DNA of 64,000 nt, taken from the NCBI GenBank assembly GCA_921293015.1, contig OV121091.1:36812839-36876838 (forward strand). Reading direction: 5' to 3'. Shown one piece after another: positions 1-11,545 of the stretch. A program made the translations under genes and the position numbers. This stretch comes from Phorcus lineatus. Lineage: Eukaryota; Mollusca; Gastropoda; Trochida; Trochidae. The stretch's first letter is position 1. The number at the start of each line of letters is the position of its first letter. The notes beneath the pieces were generated by a model. The model saw only the letters and a list, made by a program, of their open reading frames with translations. It was not told the DNA's origin and did no database searches.

Positions 1-390
1 CTTATGAGGATACTACTTTTATTTGGACAATGTAGCAAAGAAATTAACTTTCAGTTGTCATGTCCACGACAGAAAGTATATCCACCAACATCTTCGTATA
101 TCGACATAAATGAAACTGTTAAAACGTTAAATTCAGTTAGGTGGTTTTCAGCAGGGGTTAATGAAACACTTGGTACAACACTGGAAGTAATATTGGATCT
201 CTGAATCTACCCATACCATATTACCAATCATAATCCAGGTTATTGCGAATTAACATTCTGTCCGCAGATGATTTTAATCAAGAGTTGTGGTTGACATTTA
301 GTGCTGGAGATTGATTACAGGGCTACCCAAAGAGAGAATACAGATAGGGGTGATCGGATTATCTTCATTGGTATTCCTCTCACAGCCTCA

Positions 391-479
391 TTATGATCCC
401 TGTGGAGACCTGCATAGACACCTATGACACAGAGAGTGCCAACCGACACGTTTACATGCTGCTTCTTGAACTAAATATG
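391..479 (+). CDS. Weak candidate exon near the left edge
   Basis: A good acceptor (TTGGTATTCCTCTCACAG) is followed by a frame reading LIMIPVETCIDTYDTESANR and HVYMLLLELNM, with a donor-like ATGG|GTGTAA at 480. The open stretch at 4-186, whose in-frame AG|GTGG near 140 would join it in phase, could be the preceding exon. Neither translation was recognised. Confidence 0.2.
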
Positions 480-1453
480 GGTGTAAAACGTCACACCTAC
501 AAGATTGTATTGTTTATTCTATACTTTATTCAACATGACAAAGGATTTTTAAAATTTTTATTTAATTAATCTTCACACTTATTACATTATAAAAGGGAAC
601 TCAAGGACAATAATACATGATAATCGAGTCAAGTATGTAAAAAGAATCGTCTGAAGAATTGTCGCCATTTTATTTACTTTTGTCTATATTTTTCTCAAAC
701 TAAATGTATGACATCAACCTAACGGCGTTGGGCTTTATTGGTTGGAGGCATATGGGCCTCCAACCATCATAACAGCTGATATGTCTCTCTATATTACACT
801 TGGAATTTTCAAAGGAACTTTCAACCAATCATACTTAGCCTCTTTGTATTTCGGCTATATAGTAAACCAATGAACACATCTGTATTAAATTTAAAACCAC
901 GTGACCATGTGGGTATTCCGAAATAATTGGCAACCTTTAATGCGAAAAACGATTGGTTATGCAAATCTCAACGTGAAGGGCAATCAATGGTGTTTAAGAG
1001 TCAAAACGGCAGTACAATTCTTCATGAATGCACGTGAACTAAATTAGACACATAGATTTCCCATGAAAGGTCAGAAACATCTATTCCATATTAGTAAAAA
1101 AAAACTTCCTTTACAACGGTACACGCAAGAAACAAGCAGCTACAAGACAATAAGTAGAGAATGTGAAAAGGCGAGTCAACTAGTGTGATATAACTAAGTG
1201 ACAGAGATAGAGGTAGTGAAATACTCTTCAGACAATGCTTCATTATATCTTGTCCTTACAATCCTTGAGAGTTTAGAAACAATTGATTTATAACTGATGC
1301 ATGTGGACATATCAATTTGCAAAACTATCGAACATCTTAAGCGGTGCTGGACGATATCAATTGTGACCTATATCCTAAAAATAGATCCCTTTCGCCTTTC
1401 TCCAAGGGATAAATCGGTGACTGACTGACTGTTGAGTGTTGTTTAAAAAGGAA

Positions 1454-1456
<3 letters not shown>
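480..1456. other. No gene recognised
   Basis: AT-rich DNA holding only the hairpin at 740-765. No coding, RNA or mobile signature seen. Confidence 0.5.
740..765. repeat. Perfect 10-bp inverted repeat
   Basis: GGTTGGAGGC and GCCTCCAACC are separated by six bases (ATATGG). No poly-T follows, and no role is evident. Confidence 0.8.

Positions 1457-1516
<60 letters not shown>
1457..1516. repeat. TA microsatellite
   Basis: About 30 uninterrupted TA units. Likely length-polymorphic and able to extrude as a cruciform. Confidence 0.97.
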
Positions 1517-1517
<1 letters not shown>

Positions 1518-2645
1518 CAGAATATTTGCCTCACTATTCTATTTTATTTGATGCAATAAGCAAATGATTATATAACCTTTTCTACATAGAGAATAGCATG
1601 TAGGTCTTTTGTTCTTTTGTTGGCCTTACTCATTTTCCGTCATCCAAATCCTATCCTATTTGTACCCTATCATTTCGTAGTATTTCCTAGCCTAATTAGG
1701 GTGCCTCCAACTTTGCCTTTTTAAAGGCTTTTCTTGTTTCAAAACAGTCCGTCCCGATTCAAAATCCCATGATACTCTGGCATCGCTGATACAACTCTTC
1801 ACTTTTCCCTCGAACACTGGCCTTTGCTTTAAAACTCCACTCGCCACTTATTTGCTGGAACCAAAGGGATGCTCTTTTGGCAAGGAGATATGACTGATGA
1901 GTGAGATGAACTCGCGGTTATTGGTGTTGACGTGTGTATAAACTTACCTTTTATGTTGAGGAACAGGTATCTCAGCAGTTGTTCAGGGCTAAGTTCAAGG
2001 CACTTTTATATAGTTTCGAAATTGTGTTACATGTAAATCTATTCAAAAGAATTTTTACAAAGCTTTATAACAGTTTTAATTTTAGAGTTTCCATTAAATA
2101 TATGTGTCATATATAACAAGAGACTTTCAGGTACGAACGTATCGCTGAATAGGTTGAGATTCTAAGGTTTGGAGAGATAACAATCAGGGATTCACTGCTC
2201 AAGTAAATATTTGAAACATTGACAAAGTAAATTCTTAGTTGACAAGCGAGTAAGATAATTATCTTTAAGTTCAAACTTATCGACATTTTACTGATGGATC
2301 AATCAACGTTTAAAGTGTCCTGTGTGATAGACAGTTTTCAGATTTTTAAATAACGATTGAAAATGAGAAAAAAATATAACGTAACCTTTATCTTACATTT
2401 GTTGGTTAATGTCTGAAATGCGATATACGTACGATCAAAGCATCATCATTCTTACCGAAATTCTAAATTTGTGCCTGGCCTCGAATCTCTCTAACTCCTC
2501 TAGTTAATATGATTATTCCACAGCAACATCAATCAACAAGACAATCCATCCACTATGTGTGTGTGATGTACATGCGTCGCACAGTGTATGTGGCAGAAGT
2601 TCTCACTCAGCATCTTCCCTCATCGGACAGCAGGAACTCAAATTT
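1517..2645. other. No gene recognised
   Basis: AT-rich. A minus-strand open stretch of 51 codons (1692-1847) has protein-like composition but weak splice sites and no ATG, so it is not called. Confidence 0.45.
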
Positions 2646-2668
2646 TATATATATATATATATATATAT
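2646..2668. repeat. Short TA microsatellite
   Basis: About 11 TA units just left of the purine-rich minisatellite. Confidence 0.95.
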
Positions 2669-2696
2669 GGGTAACATAGGGCGAGATATTAACTCA

Positions 2697-3085
2697 CTCA
2701 CAGAGAGGCGTTGGGGGGGATGGTCATATAGAGACACTGGGACAGAGGGAGGTAACGTGGAGACATGGAGTGAAAAGGAGAGGCAGTGGAGACACGAGGA
2801 CAGAGGAAAGGCATAGACACAGGGAGGCAGAAGGAGGGTATGGAACCAAGGAGACGAGGCATTGATACAAGTAGACAAAGGAAGATGCGTACAGACAGGG
2901 AGAGACAAGAGGACAGGGGTGAGACGTGGAAACGGGAGAGAGGGTGGGACGTGGAGACAAGAGAGCAGGGGGAGAGACGTGGAGACAAGGAGACAGAGGG
3001 AGAGTCATGGAGACAAGATGACAGAGGAAGGGGCAATGAAAGGCGGGATAAAGGGAGAGACCTGAAGACAACGGGACAGTGAAGC
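2697..3085. repeat. Purine-strand minisatellite, block 1 (degenerate)
   Basis: The plus strand is A/G-rich with regular C and very few T, built from degenerate units such as GGGAGAGACGTGGAGACAAG. Units are about 13-16 bases with many substitutions. ORFs on both strands here are by-products of the repeat. Confidence 0.85.
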
Positions 3086-3310
3086 ACGGGAAGTAGACAG
3101 AAAGAGACGTGCAGTAAACCATTGTCACTTTTTCATCTTTTATTGTTATTTTTTATGCTTCACTGGCTCACTCTGTGTGTCTCACTGGCCTTCAGAGGCC
3201 GGCAGGAGTCAATTTTTTTTAATGTTACAGCATTGTTCATTTATGGACTGTACAACCGTGGTGACACAATAATAAAAACAATTTTCTCCTTTTTCTAGTA
3301 AAGAGAACTA

Positions 3311-3960
3311 GAGAGGGGAAGATGGAGACAAAAGGAGAGACAGGGGAACAAGGAGACAAATGAATAGACAGGGGAAAGGGGATACAGAAGAAAAGACAAA
3401 AGGAGAGACATGGAGACAAGGAGATTGAGAGGGGAACATGGAGACAAAAGAATAGACAGGGGAACAAGGAGACAAAAGGAGAGACAGGGGGACAAGGAGA
3501 TTGAGAGGGGAAGATGGAGACAAAAGGAGAGACAGGGGGACAATGAGACAAAAGAATAGAAAGGGGAACGGGGAGACAGAAGAAAATACAAAAGGAGAGA
3601 CATGGAGACAAGGAGATTGAGAGGGGAACATGGAGACAAAAGAATGGACAGGGGGACAAGGAGACAAAAGAATAGAAAGGGGGACAAGGAGACAAAAGGA
3701 GAGACATGGAGACAAGGAGATTGAGAGGGGAACATGGAAACAAAAGGCGAGACAGGGGGACAAGGAGACAAAAGGAGAGACAGGGGGACAAGGAGATTGA
3801 GAGGGGAACATGGAGACAAAAGGAGAGACAGGGGGATAGGGAGACAAAAGGAGAGGCGGTTTGAGCGGCATGGTGACAAAGGGAGAGGTTTACAGTCAAG
3901 TGACAGAGGGATAGGCATTGAGACAGGGAGGGGAGAATAGGTAGGGAGGCGGGTGAAGAT
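3311..3960. repeat. Purine-strand minisatellite, block 2 (more uniform)
   Basis: Repeats of GGAGACAAAAGGAGAGACAG and GGAGACAAGGAGATTGAGAG alternate in longer higher-order blocks with less divergence than block 1. The plus strand has almost no T. Minus-strand Ser/Pro/Cys/Leu-rich ORFs of up to 220 codons are repeat artefacts, because all three frames are open. Confidence 0.9.
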
Positions 3961-4435
3961 GAAAAGGAAAAAGGAATCCCTTTACATGAGTAACCATGAG
4001 TTCACCTCTTTTCCCTTTAAAACGGTTTATAGGTTTGCAGTACGGTTATGCCGGATATGTGCGGAACGATATGTCAGGTGTGGAAGTGCTCCAACCTGCT
4101 GCTATTCAGTACTCAAATAGCCCTACAAATATCCACATGTACTGACAGCTTGCAGAAAACCCTAGTTCACCTGGCTGTGGGTTTGGAGTGACAGGTAGTC
4201 CATATACTTGATATTACAAACATTCAACAACTTTAGCTCGCTTGGCAGTTGGATTGACGCACATCCTATTTACATAATATACTACTTACTAGTGGATCAA
4301 TTCAATTCGTCATTTAACTGTCTAAGAAAATATTACTTTAATCCCAAAACTTTAATATTAGATAATCTATCAATGTTATGAAACTATGGTTAATTAGTGC
4401 GATTCTTTAATGATAAGTTAAACAATTCTCCACGT

Positions 4436-4618
4436 GTGTCTGGTGTATTGAAAAAGGTGAGTGAGTGAGTGAGTGCCTTTAGCTCCTCCAGTGATGGAGA
4501 TTTGCAAAAAATAAAAAAATAAAAATATTGAGTTATAATGATGAGAATTTACATGAAGTATCTAGTGGCTATTGAGTTTGATGGAGTAAAAGAAGTGTCT
4601 GGTGTATTGAAAAAGGTG
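4436..4618. repeat. 24-bp direct repeat bracketing a GTGA-repeat insertion
   Basis: Identical 24-base sequences beginning GTGTCTGGTGTATTGAAAA occur at 4436-4459 and 4595-4618. Between them are (GTGA)n at 4457-4475, a CTTTAGCTCC stretch and an AT-rich segment containing AAATAAAAAAATAAAAATA. The layout looks like a short retroelement inserted with a long target-site duplication; the GTGA run matches the SINE-tail family at 10803 and 41574. Confidence 0.5.
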
Positions 4619-5333
4619 GCCTTGCAAAATTTCGCATTCCAATATATATCCAATAGGATATTTCTATGTTTAGATAACAATGGAATTGCTGTGTTCCTTA
4701 ACACACTATATAAGGTTAGAAATATGAACATATTGAAAATAAGAGGATCGTTAACAATATGTTAACTTGCCGTTTATCCAATAAAAGTTGAAAATTACGT
4801 TTTTACATGGAAACAGAGGGATACAGGGGAAATTCCTCGACATTCCTGGAAAACATGTTTTTCTCTTGTAGTTTGGTTAAACGTCAATTTCACCGTGTTT
4901 TCAAGGGAGGCCATCATTGGACCATTTTCGTAAGTATTTGAGAGTTAAGTGTATACTATAACTGTTGATTCAAAACTCGTTTCTAATTCATAGCATCAAC
5001 TTCCAACTTCATAACGTTCACTTTGTCACTATTGTTACAATATTGTAAACATATGTTATTGCCGAGAAGATTTTCTTGAATATCTTCACCAACTTCTATA
5101 CGTCTTTAAAATAAGTCCATTAAATGTATTTTATTTATGTATATTTTAGTTTAGAACATCAAGTAATATCAAGTAGAAATTGGCTCAAACAGCATATTCC
5201 AGAAACCCTAAACAGAAACAAATGGAGTAATTAAACCCCATAGTTTTCATGTAATCAATATACATGCTGTAAGGTATATAATGGAGCGAGGCATAATTAT
5301 CATTTATCGTTACTTTTAAGGGCATATTCTTTA

Positions 5334-5521
5334 CACATAAAAGCAAAATGGATCCGCAGAGTGATGTTCAGAGGCAAATGCTCGATGTCCATTAGAGAAA
5401 AACACTTCAATGTTCCGTGATTTAGCCTTGCACACTGTTACCGGTGACACGATGCGGCCACTGGGCAGGTCAGGGCAGGGCATCCTAAACTTGGGCTCTA
5501 TATCGATGTCCTCATATGATG
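5334..5521 (-). CDS. Candidate exon, unrecognised protein
   Basis: On the minus strand an acceptor-like TTGTATTTCACAG precedes an open frame reading YEDIDIEPKFRMPCPDLPSG and then RIVSPVTVCKAKSRNIEVFF, closing with TAA at 5331-5333. The central part is GC-richer than its surroundings. Part of it (TTTAGGATGCCC) recurs near 16108 and 20519 on the same strand, so it may instead belong to a dispersed repeat. Confidence 0.22.
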
Positions 5522-6325
5522 CTGTGAAATACAAGCTAAAACATTCTCCTTGTGCATCTGACTGTGCATCCGTAAAACAAGCAAAGAGTAGAGCATTGAA
5601 TTTCAATGAAGTGTTAAATCTTTTTTGATTATTGCGAATATTGCTGCATGGTGTTATATGTTATGAACACTTTAGTTTGTGACTGTCTTATTCTGTTTAT
5701 GCATTCGGTTATGAAACATATATGTAGTTCTCAAGATATCTAACATCGAACAAGTTTCAAAAACTCCAATTTGAAAAAGATTCAAGCATATAAGCTGGAT
5801 ATGATAAATACAAATGGAATATGTGTTCGATAGCAGTTTTAAGTAAATTTTCTGAACTGCAATGAAGAAACCTTATTAATTTAAAGTTAAATGAAGTCTA
5901 TTTAATGATTCAGAAATGATTATCATTATTGTCAAGAAAATACTCCAGGCATGCCTGTGTTCATACGAGTTTATCACAGACATTTTCTTTAATTAAAACA
6001 TTCTTTGATATATCCGCCATTTATATATGAATCGATCAACATTCGTCACAACGCTCTTGAAACAAGTTTTGCAGGCAAACCACATGAAATTTGTCGTAGC
6101 GTGGGAAGTGAAGAAGACCTCAGTCATATATAGGGATCAGGTTTGCATACAACTTTTTTCGAAGACAAACTGAAGCCTTGATGCCAAGTTAAACTCTTGA
6201 TTCTGTCATATATTTCCGTTTGGCACCTATTTCAATTACCAATGTTGATAAATCATTTAATGATTAGAAAGCTTCCATAATTGAAAACAGAGTTTGTTTT
6301 ACACGTCTATAGTCAAAAATATTTA

Positions 6326-7391
6326 TAGGGCAAACTGACCGAGGTTCGGAGAGTGTAATTATTCAAATAACTTGAGAGACTTTATAATTTATAATTACCT
6401 GAAAAAAGTCATAATCAGCGAACAATACTATCAAAAGGTGTATACTTTATATACTTTAAATCTCAAAATGAATAATTATTTCTAAATAAACCGAAAATAA
6501 CGGTTTTATTTTCATATATCAATTCGCCCGAGGTTCGGACACTTCTGCCCTAACTTCGGACAGTTGCACCTTATCTTATAGCATGCATTCCTAGCTTATA
6601 ATATTTATCAAAAAGGTTTCTGGCATCTCAAAAGACGCAGTGATTAGTCGATGTACAATTGAATTATAGGTTTTCAGAATCCTACATTAATTTTTCATAG
6701 ATACAGGGCATGTTTTCCGATGTTAGATTCTCAAAAACTTCCACATGCGCCGTTACAGAATAGTGACGTCATAGTCACAATTGTAGGCCTCCGACACAAA
6801 TACGCCGTTAGCGCTATACCGTATGTTTCCAAAATAAATCATTTTGACATACGTGTTGGTCATATGTTTATTCATGTTTTCTGAACTGTTTTTGGTTTAA
6901 TAAAAACATTATGAGTCCATTTAAAGAGAATTTAAGAAGTGTCCGAACCATGGTCAAAACTGTCCGAACGTAGGTCATTTTAACATACCATCAAGATCTC
7001 AATAATTACTGATATATTAACATTATTTATACCAATATTCAGAAAGATTTGACTTTTTGGTTGTTTTCCCTTGTTCATGAATATGGTTAAGTATATTTTC
7101 GCGCTTCCTACATTTCCTAACATTGAGAGTCAACATTTACATTGAAACAAATATTTCGTCATTTTTTTACTTGAATCTTTTAAATGTACCTCCAGGCAAA
7201 ATTTTGATTACAAACATTACTGACAATTAAATGTTCATAAAAAGAAATTAATTAAATAAGACACTGAAAAGGAACATTTTGAAACAAACAGATCGAAGGA
7301 ATCACACATATTATTGCGTCTGATTCCAGTTAAAAGTGTCCGAAGTTTGGGCGACCTCGGGTGGTGTCCGAACCTCGGTCAGTTTGCCCTA
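6326..7391. mobile_element. Non-autonomous TIR transposon with repeated subterminal motif
   Basis: The ends form a perfect inverted repeat of at least 24 bases, starting TAGGGCAAACTGACCGAGG at 6326 and ending in its complement at 7391. TA lies outside each end, consistent with a TA target-site duplication. The 1066-bp interior has no transposase. It carries the core TGTCCGAAC (or its complement) seven times. Three copies are complement-oriented in the left part (about 6342, 6533, 6555). Four are forward in the right part (about 6940, 6966, 7337, 7364). Several are followed or preceded by GGTCA. Mirror-symmetric subterminal motifs are typical of transposase binding sites. Superfamily is undetermined; TA duplication would suit Tc1/mariner-like elements. 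Confidence 0.8.
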
Positions 7392-7762
7392 TATATACTG
7401 TTTATTCTTCCTTGTAATGCGTTTAGTTTTACAAATATATTCTTAAAAAGAAGATTGTTATTTCTCTATTTACACACTCTTTTATATACCTTAAACTCCA
7501 TGCGAGAATATAGTATTAAACCTCTGATTTAGATGCAATTTGTTCGTGAAATGCATATGCTGATGACTATAGTTAGTAACAACAACGCGGGCGGGGTACT
7601 ATATTTATGTTATGCGAAAACTTTAAATTATATCACTTTATTTTATATTTATGTATATATTACAAAATCTTCAGTAATTTTATTGCAATACCTCTTTCAT
7701 CATTTTGGCGGTGTATGTGTATGACCTATTTGTATGTGCGAGATGAGACGTAAATAAACAAT

Positions 7763-7899
<137 letters not shown>

Positions 7900-8196
7900 A
7901 ATTTTTTTTAAAATTTGATCAAAGTCGAAGTTTGGAAAAACAAAAAACCTCATTTGTCAATGGTGACTATATGACCATATTGTCAAGGTCACCACAACAT
8001 TAAGGCCATTAAGGCCACTCAATTTAACGTGCTTCATTCTGAACCTTTTTCCATTTTTGTGATAATATTTTTCTAGTGGATTATGAAGTCTCAACCACGA
8101 TATTCTTCAACCTCTTGTTAATGTGATTAATATTTGTATGAACTGTTGCATCCAATTGTGTTCAATTTGGTGACAGTTTATTTGTTGGACAGCAAT

Positions 8197-8655
8197 TTAA
8201 AGAGCTACTCCGTGATTTTCATAACATGTTATTTACCTTTGATACGAACCTAAATGTCATATGTGGTGATATAAAATCAAAACATCTTAACTTTTCATGT
8301 CCAAAAGACGTATATATATGAAAATCTAAAAACAGCCTTACAAATGCACAGAGGTGTAGATATCACCTCCAATATACATGGATACTAGATATATAACCTA
8401 ACAAACACTATCAACTCATAACTGCCCTCCTGGCTGTTTTAGATAAGTCGTCGAAATTAGGTTTGACTATTTGACGCGCGCCACTGTCCGGTTTTCAATC
8501 ATAATTGCGACGTTCTACCGTCATACTGTCACTGTAAAAAAACAATAACCTTTCAAATGTGTCTTTTTGGTAACAGTCGATAGTTCACGATCAAATGACA
8601 CCATTGGTAAAGTTTGGCATATATGACTCCAACAACTCACGGAGTGGCTCTTTAA
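8197..8655. mobile_element. TTAA-bounded MITE, copy A
   Basis: Left end TTAAAGAGCTACTCCGTGA and right end TCACGGAGTGGCTCTTTAA are imperfect inverted repeats with TTAA at both outer edges, as expected for a TTAA target-site duplication. The interior is non-coding and includes a GCGCGCC stretch near 8475 followed by GGTTTTCAATCA. The right-hand 60 bases, reverse-complemented, align with the left end of the element at 22779-23263 (GTTGTTGGAGT, CAAACTT and AATGGTGT shared). TTAA duplication is known for piggyBac-like elements, but the terminal sequence was not recognised. Confidence 0.75.
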
Positions 8656-9304
8656 TGGTTAACAATTTGGTCTGACTTAAACAAATCATTAAAACTTCCA
8701 GCGGGAAACACACTCAGTTTGGATTAGAGGGTCCAAGGAACAGTGGGATTCAGGTGAAATACATGGGAAAGACAGGACTACTAGGGTGAAATTGATATCA
8801 TGAATGGAAAGTTCTTAGCCACTCAGAGACTGCTGCCATGGCAACACTCACTTATCTGATCATATGACACATACAGAGGCAAATTTGAATCTTAGGTACA
8901 TGTAGGTGTATTTGAATATTATTTTTTAAATTCTCTTTACAGAGTAAATGTATTTTTTCAGAAATTACAGCTTTGTTCTCTTCAAATACTGGTGTACATA
9001 GATGCAAAAAATCATTCTTAAATTATAAGTAATTGTTTTGATAATTGGCTAGACAAGAGTGTACCCAACTATATCTCAACTGAAAAGACACTCTTTACTG
9101 GGAAAATTGACTCCACCCATTCTGTGTATAGGGATTTACCTTCCCCTTTAAGTTACAAAGTTGCTTTACAAAGTATGCTTTGCCAATTGCAACTTCCCGC
9201 TTGAAACGAACAAATTCACCATAAATACTCAACAGTTTATCAGTGAATGGCGCAGCCGCCAACAATGCTGGCCAATACACAATGAGACAATGAGACATAT
9301 TACA

Positions 9305-9402
9305 CTCGAGTAACTGTCGCTTTAAAGAATCACATCAATCAGACAATTACTTATTATACACGGGTAACTGTCCCTTTAAAGAATCACATCAATCAGACAG
9401 AT
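9305..9402. repeat. 54-bp partial tandem duplication, related to TTAA MITE ends
   Basis: The stretch GTAACTGTCGCTTTAAAGAA with its following CACATCAATCAGACA recurs 54 bases later with few changes. Read in reverse each copy begins TTAAAGSGACAGTTAC, resembling the ends of the TTAA MITEs at 8.2 and 22.8 kb. The segment to its left (about 9060-9300) may be the body of a further diverged member, but I could not identify its left end. Confidence 0.5.
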
Positions 9403-9613
9403 GATTACACAGGCTTGAAATAACCATCAGTTAATTAGGGGTCTTGTTGGGCTTGGTGGAAGTGATTGGATATACAAGGGGAAAGTATCATACACAAGTA
9501 CACAATACGTAAAAAAATCCCTCGATATCACTTGTTTAGTCTGTATAGGCCAGACTCTGAAATAAGATAGAAGCCTAAGCAAGTCTATAAAAAGACTTCA
9601 GAGCTTTATTTCT

Positions 9614-9820
9614 GAAAATGAAGTAATTTCATTGTCTTTTCATTTCATTTAATATTTTTTTTAAAATTTCGATTAACTGATGCGTTTTTCATTTCAGCGT
9701 CTAATTGTTAGACAATCTGAAATGAAGAAATTTCAGTCTCCTTTTCATTTTATTTTATTTTTTAAAAATGTTTCGAATAACTGATGCATTTTTTATTTCA
9801 GAGTCTAATTGTTAGACTAT
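9614..9820. repeat. 104-bp tandem duplication with an internal palindrome
   Basis: Two diverged copies (9614-9718 and 9719-9820) share AATGAAG, TTTTCATTT, AACTGATGC and TTTTTCATTTCAG-like blocks in order. Each contains the perfect stem-loop GTCTAATTGTTAGAC (9699-9713 and 9803-9817), preserved although the rest has diverged. Confidence 0.8.
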
Positions 9821-10189
9821 CACTTCTTAAGTCATTAAAGAATGAGAATACTAGGTATTTATATCAAATCTTATAAAGGATCACTCGTTAAGTGATGTAA
9901 CAATACGAATGCTAGGTAAATGGAAGGGTGGGTTGTGTACTTTCAATTCAGTCCTTTATTAGACCGTTAGTGGAACAACTTATGGGTTGTTACATAAGAA
10001 TATCAATAACATGGTACACGTGGTTATATGTGCGATTTAAGGATTGTTTTACATTTTCTTTGCCTCTAGCGATGTATAACAGCAACAAATTGTATAGAAT
10101 CGCGTAGCGTAGCGTACTTGCAAGGCAATACTATAGAAGAGTCACACTGTTAGGTATTTAGTTAAGTTTTTACATCAATAATCAACAAT

Positions 10190-11545
10190 TGATTAGTATT
10201 TTAAGGAGACACGATGAATTACATAAATGAATCTCAGGCAGTATTCCGGAAAGGATAAAGACATATTGATAACTAGGTTATACTAAAAAGCGTGATACAA
10301 AGATATTTGGAAAATCGAACTGTTTGTTGATTTATCAAAGGCATTCGGTTGTGTCCACAGACATATGGTATGGTGAGTATGTAAAACAAATTGACTTAAC
10401 CTTAAAATGACAATTTTATCAAGTAACATCTATGAGGATGTTAAAGTTTGTGTTAGGAATAAAACTCTATTATCCGAAACAATTGATGTACATATCGGGG
10501 TAAGGTAAGGTTGTTCCTTTTTGTTCCTTCTTTACAGGTGAGCCTGCAGTACAAATTGAAAGCAACTACGTATACACGCATGGTTTTCATTTATTATTTG
10601 CAGATGATATTGTTGACATATAAAGCATTGTCAAGGATCTCAAGATGCAGAACAATTATTTCAGAAAACTTTTGTATATTGGTAGAGATAATAGGAGATA
10701 TAAATTTCAAATCGTTTTACAGAATATTTGATGTTAAGATTAATCTGATTTAACTGTATACGGTTCAGCTGTTTTGGGGGTTAAGTATTTTGAGTGTATG
10801 ATGTAAGTGAGTGAGTTGTTGTTTAGCGCCGCTTGGGCAATATTTCAGGCATTAGCTGCAGGTATGTACGAAGTGTATAAAAAAAGGTACATTAATTTGC
10901 TTGCATGGAATTTATTTGGGTAAAGAAGAGCACATCAAACGTAATCGTGTATTGGGAATTTGGCAGATACCCTCTCATCATATCCACAAAAATTACAAAC
11001 TTGTTGACAAGGTTATGAAGTATGCCCTCCTATCATGGTAAAATGTGCTATAATATGATGCTACTACATGGCACAGCTGTTTAACAAGTTAAAATTGAAG
11101 AAAAACCTAATCTTTTTAACTGGGTTTCATCATATATGGTACATGTATGAGCAAAAGGTAAACATTTCATCATTATTTAGAAACATATTTGTACAAAGAT
11201 TTAACGATATTAATGAACGAAATTGATTGGAAGGATTTTCGACATGTACAAAATACAATAATTACTACATCTTGAAAACTCACATCTACATGTACACTGA
11301 ATTAAAGATTACCTTCAGCTAGTTTGACCTGCTAATTAAAAAAGGGAAGATTTACGAGTATCATAAGATAAGAAAGAATCTGTAATTGCTGTGATAGTGA
11401 TGTTTTAGAAAACGGATATCATATTCTTCTTGTATGTTTAGCTTATGATGCTAAAAAGTATGTAAAAGAATCCAATTTTGTCCATAGATCAATTGATAAA
11501 ATTACTTCCTTTCTGAGTTCTTAAAAGGAGAATGTTATTGAAAAC
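10190..11545 (+). pseudogene. Decayed LINE (non-LTR retrotransposon) reverse-transcriptase ORF
   Basis: Across several frames the plus strand preserves LINE reverse-transcriptase landmarks in the right order. INESQAVFRKG near 10217-10256 corresponds to the E-QAGFR-G motif. LFVDLSKAFGCVHRHMVW at 10321-10374 is the motif-A region with its Asp. HLLFADDIVDI near 10588-10620 is the catalytic (Y/F)ADD box. GVKYFECMM near 10775 matches the following YLG region. A C-terminal zinc-finger-like segment, ERICNCCDSDVLENGYHILL near 11372-11431, precedes a short tail. Multiple stops and frame changes show it is dead, and no 5' portion was recognised. A SINE-like tail interrupts it at about 10803. Confidence 0.8.
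10803..10858 (-). mobile_element. SINE-like 3' tail inserted in the LINE relic
   Basis: The plus strand shows GTAAGTGAGTGAGTTGTTG followed by a GCGCCGC core and a CAATATTTCAG stretch. On the minus strand this would be a SINE 3' end closing in a TCAC-type tail. It sits between two stretches that both read as LINE reverse transcriptase, so it inserted after the LINE did. A clean target-site duplication was not found. Related tails occur near 4457 and 41574. Confidence 0.55.

Larger units (their letters stand above)
3961..6325. other. Mostly unannotated; contains the repeats and exon candidate listed separately
   Basis: Apart from the 24-bp direct repeat (4.4-4.6 kb) and the weak exon candidate (5334-5521), nothing was recognised. 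Confidence 0.5.

Noticed and set aside
1337..1534. Tyr-Ile repeat ORF
   Set aside because: Translation of the TA microsatellite.
3237..3918. Minus-strand ORFs of 187-220 codons rich in Ser, Pro, Cys and Leu
   Set aside because: All three minus frames are open because the purine-strand minisatellite almost lacks stop-forming bases; the translations are repeat artefacts.
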